This document shows positions 42,000 to 53,839 of a DNA stretch of 64,000 bases, one piece after another (within the stretch, counting starts at the first letter, position 1; each line of letters starts with the position of its first letter). Both the position numbers and the translations under genes were made by a program. The notes below the pieces were generated by a model, which worked only from the letters and a program-made list of their open reading frames with translations, was not told the DNA's origin and did not search any database. Source of the stretch: Theobroma cacao (taxonomy: Eukaryota > Streptophyta > Magnoliopsida > Malvales > Malvaceae). The stretch spans positions 26,191,724 through 26,255,723 of the forward strand of contig NC_030854.1 of the NCBI RefSeq assembly GCF_000208745.1. The letters are read 5' to 3'.

Positions 42000-42200
42000 A
42001 TTTTGTATTTATTCTTATAAATTTACGTCAAGATTTTTAAAAGACTAATTTTTCACTATTTATATTATTATTATTATTATTACACATTTATATTAACATT
42101 TGTAAATGGTTAATTTTCATTCAAAGTATGTTTACATTGTTTAATATGACTTATTACGATAATTCTTACACACTTTTATTAATATTTTATTTTAAATAAA
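42000..42200 (+). repeat. Tandem array of the ~215-bp repeat, last unit
   Basis: The sequence continues with TTATTCTTATAAATTTACGT, TTTTTCACTATTTATATTAT and AACATTTGTAAATGGTTAAT, the same three-block unit, and stops where FAR1-like coding begins. Confidence 0.75.
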
Positions 42201-42204
42201 GTAT

Positions 42205-43190
42205 GCTTTTGAATTTTTCACATATGCCTTTCTCATGGGATTTGGTATTCGTAAAGGCATTAGTAGAGGAGACAAAATAGAGTTGAAGTTATGAAAGCAT
42301 TTTGCTTGTTAAAAGAAAAGACGAAGGGCTAACAAATGGTAAAAGCTTGAGGAACGGGTGTGTGATCCTAAAAGGTCATCTAGGCAAATTGGGTCATTTT
42401 GAACAAAGATATAAGGAAAATCAGGTGTTTTTAACATAATCATCATAACGCATGTGAAGCAAAATTTATGAAAGTGCAAGAAGTATCAAAACATGTCAAG
42501 TGATGAATATTTTTGCAGCTCAAGTTGGAGGCATTCAAAATGTTGAATTTACTCATAAAGATTTGTATAAGTTGAAAGATGTGCCAAAACAAATAATGAC
42601 ACGACGTACAAACTAAGTTGTTATATTTTGGATTAAAAAAAAAGAATAACGGATCTTACATGAAGTACAAAAGAGATGATGATAATAATATGAAAATTTT
42701 ATTTTAGGTTGATTTTTATTAAGATCATATTATACTTGTTTTTATGATATTTTTACATTGAATACTATTTACAAGAAAAACACATTTAATTTGCCTCCAT
42801 TGGTTTTCTTATGTGTTAAGCATCATCATGACCACCATTTTTGCTTTAACATTGCTCACAAATGACATGCTGAAAGCTATATTTGGCTATTTGGGGATCG
42901 AGCTATGAGAAAGGCACTGCAAATGGCATTCCTTGAAATACAACACAAGCTATGCTTTTGGCATCTTGCTAGTAATGTCCAAGCAAATGTCTGAAAACAT
43001 GAATTTGTTTCGAAATTTCAAAGCTTGCATGAAATCTTGGTGCGAGATTGATAAGTTTGAAAGAGAATGAAAAGCGATGGTAAACAAGTTTGCATTACAA
43101 GGAGACATATAAAAAAAAAAACATATGTGGACCCAAGCCAATGGAATTAAAAAATATTCAAAATAGCGAGATTGGTGAAGATTACATCTC
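42205..43190 (+). pseudogene. FAR1/FRS-like (MULE transposase-derived) pseudogene
   Basis: FAR1-related proteins combine a WRKY-GCM1-type DNA-binding N-terminus with a MULE transposase core. Here the start reads FTYAFLMGFGIRKGISRGDK, the usual N-terminal block. Then comes AAQVGGIQNVEFTHKDLYKL, the linker found before the transposase domain. The core gives RAMRKALQMAFLEIQ, HKLCFWHLASNVQANV and FALQGD. The frame changes many times and stops are frequent, so it is long dead. Gaps within the core imply deletions. It may be a domesticated-family gene copy or a MULE; the sequence does not decide. Confidence 0.75.
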
Positions 43191-43942
43191 CATCCATAGA
43201 GAGTTCCATACAGAGTCAGTTTCAAGCCAAATATTCAAGGACATTTTTTTTAAAAAAATAGAACAAAAAAAAAGAAAAAAGAAAGGTCTATTGAGGGAGG
43301 CTTCTGAGAACAGCTTAATAGGTTCAAGACTGCATGATATAGTGGCTGAGCTTGATTGAACAAAGCTTTCTTCCTTATGGAACCATTCATCAGGATTGGG
43401 GAAAGGCTGCTGTTACACTCCTTATGACATGCACAATCATAGGGCCATAAGATACATAAATTGAGTTTCAATGATTATCAAGAAAAAATATTGGTTTTGT
43501 ACATAACCTTGCAGTATCAGATAAAATGTTTACTACCCCATAAAAAAGATGCAAGGCATGCCAATATGGTAATACACTAGTGGACCGGAAGCAAATAATT
43601 TGACTTGGATCTACTGATAAGATTAGCATTGCTCAATTATAGTTCAAATATCAATTTGCATTAGAGAATCCAAATGCAAGGCAGATAAGCTATATAAAAG
43701 ATGAATTTCCGGAAATTTATAAAATCAAAATGCTATTGAACATGTCAGCACTCAGCAAAGATCACAAGAACCATTTTGTCTAGATAAAACTCAAATTTCT
43801 CCATGTGAGTTTTAATATACTATTTTTACACCCTAGCCAGCTGAATTACTACCATAAACCCTATGCCACTTGTATGGCTTGTGTCATTACCCTCAACTAC
43901 CCAGTTGGACACCATTCATTTCCCAGCAGTTATTGTAAATAG
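43191..43942. other. Intergenic, 3' of TAD3
   Basis: An A-rich stretch at 43245-43285 is followed by sequence without coding similarity. The TAD3 3' untranslated region should occupy the right part. Confidence 0.45.
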
Positions 43943-46900
43943 CTACAATTTTAATTTTGTTCTCCCAATGACTTCTTCAGGCAAGACGACCCTGAAAACA
44001 GCATAGTGATGATTTAAGCTTTTCTCACCCTGTAACCTGTGAACACTTCCCAATGCGCCCGCTTCAGGATTTGGGAAAGCATAAAATATGCGCCTAATTC
44101 TTTGATGGACAAGCCCCATGGCACACCTTAAATACAAAACAAATGTCCAAGTCTCAGATAATGGCAACACTTCTGAAAGGAAGAAGTTAGTAGAAAGAGT
44201 AAACAAAAAGCTTTTCTCTTGCACAAATAACCATTTGCCACAAATGTCCAAGTCTCAGATAATGGCAACACTTCTGAAAGGAAGAAGTCAGTAGAAAGAG
44301 TAAACAAAAAGCTTTTCTCTTGCACAAATAACCATTTGCCATTGCAAATTCACTGCTCATTTGTAATTGTAGCCAGGGTTTATTTCATTGACATCATATT
44401 AAACAAGTTGGCACTTCTATGTGCACTCTGATCTGAAGTACCTACTACACAGTCAATCAGAAAGGATTATATATATATAGCAATGCACCCATTAAGGAAA
44501 AGACCATTCTAGCAGCCAGAAGCCTTAAGACAATTCAATAATCTAAAGAAGAAATAATCAAAAAGTTTTACTAGGCAGTTTAATCAATGAGGCTGGAGTG
44601 GATGAATTTTTTTTTCCCTTATGTATTAGGTAGGGATTTATGAAAAAGAAGGTAGCTAAAATTCAGAAAACACCAAATATGCAAGTAATTCAAGATGCTT
44701 AACCACCAAGCATGTTCTTGATAAGCAAACAACTTAATGTAAGGCAAAGCAACCCCTTGACCAAAACCATTGCACTTTTAACCAGACACAAGCGGGCAAT
44801 CACAAGAATATCTCATCCCAGTAGAAGTTGAAAAGCCTTTGAAGTTTGAAATCAAATATTACAAATCTTAATATCAAATTAGATTAAATTAGCAACATTC
44901 AGCTTATACAATCTATAAAAATTAGGTAAAATGTAAACAGGAAGAGAGATAAGTTTAGTTTAACTTACATTGTACAAGGCTCCCAGACAAGATAGATGTC
45001 ATAGCCAGTACACAAATAAGGCCTGGCTAAGGAGTGTGAACCTTCAATATGAGCATCATGTTCCCCACCATTGATGACCTAAAATAGTAACATTAGACAT
45101 GACTGATATAACTCAAACCAAACAAGTCTCTAGGAAACTTCACATACTTGTTCAACATATAGACTGTTGCTTCAGTAGTTACTAAACTGCCACATATTTT
45201 ATATGATTTTAATAAGATGCTTTGCATATCATTAAGTACATCATCTTGAATTTTTTTGAGTCCTCAAGGTTGATTTTGGATCTGTCTCATTCTGAATAGA
45301 TTTATATTTCACATATAATTTTCTTACAAAAAACTAATCACAAACCAACTTTTCAAAAAATGGACAAATTTAACCTACTTCAAATATGTTCGACAAATTT
45401 GCTTTCAATGATCAAGAAAATGTTATTAGTTTGAAAACGCCATTTGTATAATTTTAATTAAAGGCTAAAGTAAACTGCAATTAAACATACAGCTAAGCCA
45501 GTTACATTTACTTCTCGGTTGGCAAACATATTGTAATCAACTGGGTCAACAAACATTCTTTTAATTCTAAAAGAAAGCTAGAAAAACCATTACAGGATAA
45601 ATTTTGCGTGCAGACAAACAGATGCTCTCCTGTAGATTTTTAGAGCAGCATTGGAGGACATGCTTAACCTCTGTTTAAATGCACCATCAGGATGAATATT
45701 GAATACTAGCAGAAGAATGTTAACTCACATTTGCAAGGTTGACGATCTTTTGTCTCTTTGTTGTAGAAATTGAGGACGAAGAATGAGTGCAATCAACTTC
45801 ATACAACTTTTCATTGTAGCCAGAACCAGGGAACAAATGTCTGTCCCTGGCAGCAGAAGCTTCAACAGCGACAATAGCAGCATGTCGTAATGGGTGCCAA
45901 TAACAATGACTTCTATGAAATGCGTGCTGAGCCCATTGCCAAGGGTTTAAACAAGAAACAGCAGTGTAACATTGTTGGAGATTATTAGATGAACCATTTG
46001 AAAGCATAGTTATATCTCGTACTATCCTGTTAGCATCAGCGTGAGAAGTGAATGTTTCCAACTGTTTGAAGCAACAGGTTTCAGTTTTCACTTTGTTTGT
46101 TGGCATATGCCAAGAACAGACTTCATCACATGCACTCGCAATTATCAGCCCAGCTGATGGATCTACTATTACAGCAGCATTGACAACCTGCAGAAAAATG
46201 CAGCTTTAGATGAGAACATAATATCCACAGACAATAGAAACCAAGAGATGGAACACCATCAGAAAAGGATTTAAGGCACACTTAAATAAAAATTTATGGA
46301 ATACGACTTCGATCTACTTGGCCTTATTTATTCAGGTTTGGTTCTCTTACACAGGCCATAAATATGCAGTTCATATTAGAGTTTACAGAAAGCTCATATG
46401 CATAAGTAATTTTGTAGCATCTGTTAATTTTGATCACTGAAAATTTTGAATTGCAGAGTGAAAATTTTGAAAAAAGATAAATTTGTTTAAGTGACAGATC
46501 AGGAGTAAAAAGCAGTCCTATGGTAATTTCATGAGAAGCTAAACACAATTCATCATTAATAACCACGTACATTAAATCTTTTTTCTAATGAACTCTTAGG
46601 CCTTAGCCGAACATCACATCCATACAAAGAAGGTCATCAAAAGCAATGCCAAAAAGCCACCAAACTTAAGAAAGCCTTAAAAGTCCTAAAGCAGTCACAT
46701 TAAACAAAGAACTAGTATAATTATTTTAGCCTCTATAAAGTCCTAAATCAGTCAAAAACTGAAAAGTTCTGTATTTCTTTGACACTTGGTCTTGTTTTTC
46801 CTAGATCCTTCTGCAACATAAATAATTATGAAGGTTAGTCTAGCCCCACTGGTAATCTCTATAAAGTGAAGTTTCATTTCTTAGCCAATGTTGGTGAGGG

Positions 46901-49900
46901 AAGGGTGGATTTGCCTACAGATCTTACATTCAAGCGTTAGCACTGATGGAGGATGAAAATATGCTAATTGAGGGTTGAGTTATCTAGGACTTTATTTTAT
47001 ATTTTATGGGTATAATTGTAATTTTTGCATATATTTAGGCTATTTTAGGTTATTTATGCTGATTAGTATTTTCCTTATTTTCCAAGTATTAGGGTTTTGG
47101 GCTTAAATTTGGTATTTTGCATTTTACTAGGTTTTAGTTATAAATGCCAAGTTAGTTTTGTTTGTAGGAGGCTTGGATATATGATTTATTGAGATATTGA
47201 GATTTACAATATTTGATATTTGAGGATTTTAGCGGAGAATTCAGGTTATTGCTTGAGTGTTTCGATTGTTCTATGTCAAGCACCCTATGTTGTCTCTCTA
47301 AGTCAACTTCCAAGAACCAATCATGGGGTCCTGATAGAAATCACTATAAAACAATATTTATAGAAGCTTCTTCTTACAACGTAAAGGCTCTTTGCTATTG
47401 TAAATGGACTGGAGTTCATGCAATCCAGCCTATCTGATAGATATCCTTAAGCAAAGATAAAATCAGTGCATTGAAAAACAATTAAAATAATTACCAAACC
47501 ATCTCCAGACTTTGCCAACTCTACAGCAGACTTCATAAAGCTGAAAACTGATTTAGTATCCTCTTCACTAAACCCAGTAATGCCATCAATATTGCTGCGA
47601 ATGGAAAAGAAGAGAGATTGCAAAGCAAACATATCAGGAAGCATATTATAGTCTTTAGAATATAAAGGATTACAGCTTGTGATAGCTATAAAAAATAAGT
47701 TAAATGACAGACAAAATAATTTTAGCTCCACATAAAATCATGAGTTAAACATTCACAACCCAAACACCATTTCCTACTCTGCAATCCCTCCAACATATAG
47801 CAATACAATGTGCTGATCAAAATGCTTCCTGTGCAACCAAAGTGAGTCCTTACATGGTAATAATAATTGCTATCATATCCTGGTGTTTGAATAAACAAAT
47901 AAGAACTATTTCCTACTCTATTTCATTTGTTATCCTATGCAAAGAAAGAAAATAAGAAAATACAACAAAAATACACTTTAGGCTATTGCTTTCACACTAT
48001 CAAAAGTAAGAGCATATTTTGAGTACTTAATGCGTCTGAAATCATTGCAGTTCACAGCATTTATATCTTACAGAGAGTTCCCCTAAATAAAAATTGCTAA
48101 TTTTGTTTCAATATTGAACATCATTTTAGAGCTTCTGATTAAAATTTTAAGAAGTTATTACTCCTACTATTGGAGTTAACTAGTGGCTAGCCCAAGCGTT
48201 AAAGAATATGTTTAGACTGTGCCAACTTCCAAGAGACAAACACATCACCCAACTCAAACTTAAAAACCTTGAACCAAAAAACTCTACTCCTCAAACTTGC
48301 ACCAAAATGAATAAAAGTAAACCAAAAGGGAACATGAATTGCATCATTAAAATATTTAAAGTGAAACTTGTGCACCTCTTCATACCCTTTCTCAACAATG
48401 GCTATCAGTTACATACCTTTCTAGCTTCATATCAATATTTTATACATTTTATGAACAATGGCTACCTGGTTTTACTTCAAAAGAATAGTAGATCAATGAT
48501 GTAGGGCTTACTAGGTTAGTGGATGATATGAGGTTGGCCACAGTTTGCACTGCTCGTCCCACTCCTCTTTTGATAATGCTGCATATTTGCTAACCTATTA
48601 AAACAAAACATCACAAGAAGAACTTCAGGAGGTACCAAGGACCATGCCTTCTGTAAAGGCAGCTTCTAATAAAAATATTTAATAGGAAAATGAGATGGGA
48701 AAAGGTCAAAATTTTGAATTAAGAACTTCCAACTTCCACGGATTTCAGTCAAATGAAAATTTTAACAAAAGAAAGAGAAAGCAAAAGAGCAAATTTACAG
48801 GGAATAAGTTAAAAAAATCAATGTGACAATAATAATAATAATAACAGAAGACAGTGAGAGAGAGAGTGAGAGAGAGAGAGGAGATAGACCCATATAAAGG
48901 TGCACGTGCATCCACATAAGACATAATGAAACAAAATATAAAATGGGGCAAACTATTTCTTAAGTTTTGAAACATAAACCATTCCAAAGAAAGTGGAAAA
49001 GGACAAGAGAAAAGCTATAGGAAAGAGAATCAAGATAAAAAGACCTTTTCAATCTAAAGTTGATATTCGGCACCTTCATCTTCCATCAAGGAAGAGCAGT
49101 AATGCAAGGTTATTGTTTGTTGTTATCCACACACTTTAATACCCTTTTGTTTTAGAAGACCCATTGGTAGGATGGGGGAGGGGGAACTAAAATTAATATT
49201 AGACAAAATAATGTTACTACAATATAAGAAAAAAAAGAAAAAAGGACGACCCACTTTTGTAATGAAAGGACACAAGTTGTAGGAATTCACAATTTCTTGC
49301 ACATCTGGTGGCATGCTGTTGAATTGTGTTTCATTTTCACAAGCTAAACATAATATCACCGACAGCTCTGGGCTTCCTGTCACACAAGCCAATTGAAAGT
49401 GACATCCGTATGCTTGGGATTTTCATAAGGCGACAATGTAACAAATGTCAAATAAAGAGAACTAAAAGCAGCATGCAAGCATGATGATTTCTGGATGTTC
49501 AAATAGGATTGATATTAATTACTATTATGAACATTTTAATTAAGGTTTCATTTCTTGAACCAGAATGAAAGAAAGAAAAGGGGAAATTTTTCAATACGTA
49601 CATATATAAATACGTATCTATTGTCTAAGAAAAATAGGCATTGATTGATACTATCACTGACCTCCTTGAACTTGGAGATGCCTTCTTCGAATCCGCCTCA
49701 CATGACGGAGATTTTCAAGCGGTGCTATCTGATTAAGCCGCCTATCATTCCATTCCAGATTGCCAACCACAAAAATATTACTATTATTTAGCAATATCAA
49801 TTTTATTCTGGTTTGAAATAATAGAGAAAAAACAGAACTAACCTTACCTTACCTTACAAGAGTATTGGCATGTTTTGGTTCAATTATGGAAGCATAAACA

Positions 49901-50049
49901 TTCACTGTATATGTCAGTTACAGAATTAGAATCAGAAAAAGACAAAGAAAAGAGAATGGAGATTTGATAAACTCACCAGTGGGTTGCTGGCTGGGCGGAA
50001 CACGTGGCTTGTCTGGAATATGAATAATTTGCGGTGTGTGCTTGTCCAT
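43943..50049 (-). CDS. TAD3: TAD3/ADAT3-like tRNA adenosine deaminase subunit, nine exons
   Basis: TAD3 pairs with TAD2 to convert A34 to inosine in the anticodon wobble position of cytosolic tRNAs; TAD2 supplies catalysis. Exons: 49977-50049, 49853-49904, 49662-49741, 49255-49376, 48512-48594, 47495-47594, 45729-46187, 44969-45078, 43943-44126. Every junction is GT-AG and in phase, giving 420 aa. Landmarks in order: IIHIPDKPRVPPSQQPT; LSVILCLACENE; MPPDVQEIVNSYNLCPFITK; YAALSKEEWDEQCKLWPTSY; NIDGITGFSEEDTKSVFSFM; WHPLRHAAIVAVEASAARDR; SHSLARPYLCTGYDIYLVWE; PCTMCAM; RIRRIFYAFPNPEAGALGSV. The zinc-binding His and the PCxxC pair are present. The position of the catalytic Glu (HAE) is Ala-Ala, which fits a TAD3-type non-catalytic subunit. 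No defect is seen. Confidence 0.94.
44140..44341. repeat. 101-bp tandem duplication in TAD3 intron 8
   Basis: Two copies beginning AAATGTCCAAGTCTCAG (44141 and 44242) differ at about one base (TTAGTAG against TCAGTAG), so the event is recent. On the coding strand it lies about 15 bp upstream of the exon-9 acceptor and therefore doubles the region likely to hold the branch point. Confidence 0.9.
46850..47430. other. Probable degraded repeat in TAD3 intron 6
   Basis: The middle of the 1.3-kb intron changes in character to T-rich sequence with leader-like words (AGGGTTTTGGGCTTAAA, TTTTAGTTATAAATGCC). It resembles an LTR or its leader, but I find no ends or duplication. Confidence 0.3.
48853..48892. 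repeat. (GA)n microsatellite in TAD3 intron 4
   Basis: An interrupted GA run, preceded by a short (AAT)n at about 48829. It lies in the intron between exons 4 and 5, some 260 bp downstream of exon 5's start on the coding strand's upstream side. Confidence 0.8.
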
Positions 50050-51620
50050 TGTGATTTTTTGAAGCAAAAGTTGGGCTTCTAAAATAGCTGCTTAGCTCAA
50101 AAAATGGTAACTTCAAAGTTGAAATTCCAACTTTACTTTTTGAGAGAAAGAGAGAGAGGCAAGAAGTCAGAGAGAAAGGATTTCAAGTTCAGCAGGCAGC
50201 ACCGTGTTGCTGCTGCTACCGCCTGCAGGTTTAAAGCCCCTCAATTCAGTTGGTCCCTTTTATGCTCTTAAAGTGCAAAAAGATAGATATATTCAACTTA
50301 CTCACTTGGACACATAAACAGCATAAGTTTATCATTTCAAACTTGGTAAAGCTATAAAAAATGTTGTCATACATAAAGATTCAATTTACCTAAGCGTTTT
50401 AGGCCATTTAAAGACCTTTTATGCCCTAAGTGCAAAAAATAGATCTTCCTTGAACTTATTCATTTGCATGCATGGATACCATAATAATGATCGACACTAT
50501 TGAGTGTTAATCGACACTTTTTCTATTTATAACAACAATCTCACATTTTACTTTTGATGGTATAAATTTGAATTATCCTTTTATTCTCAAAGTTCAAGGT
50601 GCAAAATTTGGTCCTTGCAGTTTGCAAGAACATTTAGCTTGAAGTAAACTCATAAGGCAATAAATTCAACTTCTAGGGTTAAGTCACTCTCCACCATATA
50701 GCCAACAGTGCCTTCTTAACATAAAAAAAAAAAAAACGTTAATAAATGAACAATATTAGGAAATGATAAAGCCCATGAGCACAACCATGAAAAAATAGTA
50801 AACTGACTAATAGTAGAGGCGACACTAACCATTCTACAAGAAATTTGTGCATGCAGATAAAGATTTATATACTTAAGGTAAGGAAGAACAAAAAAAAGAG
50901 AAAAGGAACAAAGATTCCATTAGCATTTGCATACAATGAAAGAAAAAAGAGAAAAGGAACAAGAAGAGAGAAACATGTGCTTGTGTCCCATTACAAATTC
51001 TAGAAACAAAAAGGCAGAACATGACAATTGGTAGAACAGTGAATTTATAGATTCAGGAAAAAGAAAAAAAGAAAAAACAGTAAAGGAGGAGCTGAAATTG
51101 GTAGACAGAGATGAGAGTGCTCACCGGTAGATAAGGAGATGGAAAGAAAGAAAATTAATGGCAGATCTCAGAGTCAGGTGATTTGGGAAGTTCTCTTTGC
51201 CTCACCAAGATGTAACTACAGAGAGATTGAGCAAATGTAAAACTCGAAAGTGCGTAAGACTCTTGTTTCAAAGACCTAAAGTGCCATCGTTTTGGCTTCT
51301 AGCAGTCCACTCTGTGGTGTTCAAACACAGAGCAAGAAGGTAACAAAAACAAGAATGACTACTTTGGTGGTCTACCTAAAGAAATGAAATTTACTGATTT
51401 CCAAATGAATTCCTTTTCAGAACACATGATCCTAAAAGTTCCATCTCATTCTTTTACTTATTTTATTTTAAAAAGGGAAATGATTCTTTAGTAAATAAAG
51501 TCTAACAGGATCATCATTTCATTAGCAACCTCAAACCTTTAACAACATTTCATTAAGCTCTAACAGTGTGACAAGAACAAAAATATCCCCCCAGACCTCC
51601 TTTTGGATCACACATAGAGA
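50050..51620. other. TAD3 promoter side and intergenic DNA
   Basis: The TAD3 5' leader (GAGAGA-rich near 50140) lies next to the ATG. A duplicated AGAAAAGGAACAA word occurs near 50900 and 50955. No coding similarity is visible in this stretch. Confidence 0.45.
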
Positions 51621-51761
51621 AACACAACATAACTAAATATATCCCAAAATAATTCTTCTAAATTTGCAACACAACATAACTAAATATATCCCAAAATAAT
51701 TCTTCTAAATTTGCAACACAACATAACTCAATATATCCTAAGATAATTCTTCTAAATTGCC
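51621..51761. repeat. 47-bp tandem repeat, three copies
   Basis: Copies start at 51621, 51668 and 51715 with AACACAACATAACTAAATAT. The first two are identical; the third has about four changes. Confidence 0.9.
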
Positions 51762-52333
51762 ACTTAAATCATAGAGAAAAGGAACAACTATCAAGATTTA
51801 AAATATGATGATAAAGTAAAGAGCGGCCAAAAAAAGACTACAAAGGAACTTGGAAGTAAATCATGTTTTAACTTGAAGAAGACTTGGATGAGTCAAGAAT
51901 TAAACATGAAAGTGTATGACGTAACAACTCACGAGTTCAATCTACAATATTGGTTTCATCCTGGTTATGATTTAAGGATTATTGATTACAAAAGATTTTT
52001 GGTTGTTAAAGAGAATGAAAGTGGCACATGGTCTCTTAAAATAACTAGAGGACATCTTTAATGTGCTTACAATTGCCTTACATGGATCAAAGATAGACTT
52101 AGAAGAGAGTGCTAGTGGTTAAAGAATGAAATTGGCATATGGTGACTCGAAGTAATCAAAGGATACTTGATTTTCTTGTATGGTGTTAAGATTATGAAAT
52201 CCTAACCATAAGAAGGATATATTGCACCTGGGTGGTGCCAAAAGTTAGATGGTTATAAGTAAAATATGTTCCTTGGAGGATTAAGTAGTAAAAAGGTGAA
52301 ATTTGGAAATTTCAAAAGTATTCTGGGCAGGCA

Positions 52334-52417
52334 GTATCGATGCTCATGAAGAAAGTATCGATACCCATGAAGGAGGTATCGATACTCATGAAGGAAGTAT
52401 TGATACCTGGAAGGCAG
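52334..52417. repeat. 21-bp minisatellite built on GTATCGATACYCATGAAGG
   Basis: Four units of exactly 21 bp. Each carries the near-palindrome TATCGATA and, read in frame on the + strand, gives a heptapeptide SIDTHEG-like repeat in a short open frame (52303-52551). The same core recurs near 53341, 53369 and 53390. I do not think the frame is a gene: it has no family and no flanking exons. The motif is more likely part of a repetitive element. Confidence 0.75.
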
Positions 52418-53525
52418 AATACTTTCAGGAGCATTCTGTCAGAAAAGGATCTATACCCAACCCTAAGAGATTGAGCCCTAACGTACATCTTAGTAAAATA
52501 TTGAGTTTTAAGGATAGTTTCCACTTGGTTTTTGTTGCTACTCCAACCTAAATTTCCAATGAATGTAAATGCCTTCGGATTACTTCCAAATGATTAGTGA
52601 AAACATGGTTCTACACATCTTGTGCAATTGTCTTAAGTTGTTACAAATATGTATGTTCAAAGGTCAAAGACTATTTTGATGTTTCAAGGTTACAATGGAA
52701 GGAGATATTGGACTACATGTTTGGGACGTGATTTAAATAAGTGCAAATTATAAGATTATTAGTACCTTAGTTAAAAGATTGTTGTTAAACAATAACTAAG
52801 TACGAAGTATCCACAAGTCATGAGATCAACGACCGAAACTACAAGGACTCACCTAGGTTGTGAATGACAATAAGTACTTTAGATTATCTTGTTAACAAGG
52901 GAATATTGAAGGCATAGGAGCTAGGCCTTACTAAAGTTAAGTTATTAGCTGCGATAAAGGACACGTGCCTACACATTTAGAACCAATTAAGATTTTCGAT
53001 AAGCTCGAGAAGCTAGGGCTGAGCAATCCTTACCATTATATCTATCAGAAGTACCTTGTGTCCATGTACCTATGCTAAGATAGTACACCTCCTACCCAAA
53101 CTAAACACGGAAAGGTAAGTTAAGAAGGACTTCACTTGGGAAAGTTTTCCTTGCAAGGATATTGTGAGCATCCACGCAAGCAGGAAGTAAATTAGGAGGT
53201 TGAGATAAGATAAGACATAACTCAAAATGGATACATTTTGAAAGAAAAATAACATTATGTGAGGAAGGTATTAATACTTATAAACAAATTATCTCACCTG
53301 ATGCCCAAAAAACTTTTTCAAAGCAATATGAGGAACAATTATCGATACTTGAAACCCAAAACAAAAAGTATCGATGCTTGAGCCCTTGGCATCGACACTT
53401 AAGACTTGGTTTACAAAAAAAAATAAGGGTAAAGTGGTCATTTTAGAAGCTCTTTTAAAAGTCTCAGGTTTGCAAAGTCCACAGTGTCATATCATGTGAG
53501 TCTGTAAACTCAATCATTTAACATA
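52418..53525. other. Unassigned repetitive-looking DNA
   Basis: No coding family is recognised. ATCGATAC-type words recur at 53341-53410 as noted for the minisatellite. A short open frame at 51873-52061 upstream is also without any recognisable domain. Confidence 0.4.
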
Positions 53526-53529
53526 AAAG

Positions 53530-53750
53530 AGGAGTCGTCATCAATTTTTTTATTAGCTGTGATTGACCACCTATGTGAATTTATTTTTCCTATTGAGATC
53601 ATATGCTTAACTTCGATTTTATTAAAAAAAAATATGATTCAATCTTTGAAACAAATTAAGTTCAGGAATACGGTTATGTGAGGAAAGTATTAGCACTCTC
53701 ACAATGCCTATTCAAAGAATGGTACCTAATTAATTATATGATATTTTTTA
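53530..53750 (+). other. Possible Tat/Ogre-type gypsy non-coding signature
   Basis: The words GAGTCGTCATCAATTTTTT, GTGATTGACCACCTATGTGA, ACGGTTATGTGAGGAAAG and TAGCACTCTCACAATGCC follow the order of a conserved non-coding stretch that I associate with plant Tat/Ogre gypsy elements (GAGTCGCCACCAATTTTT ... CACCCTC). This is recalled similarity and no ends are seen. Confidence 0.35.
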
Positions 53751-53839
53751 GCCTAATTAAATTCTAATTCCATGTTTTAATTTTATTTTTCCTAATCAAT
53801 TTGTTTATATATATTTTATGAATAAAGAAACTCAATAAA

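Noticed and set aside
46840..46950. Possible third SINE copy in TAD3 intron 6
   Set aside because: A loose box A-like word is present but the box B-like word is poor, and the body does not match the two accepted copies.
51873..52061. 62-codon open frame on the + strand upstream of the minisatellite
   Set aside because: No recognisable family or splice partners; similar-length frames are expected by chance here.
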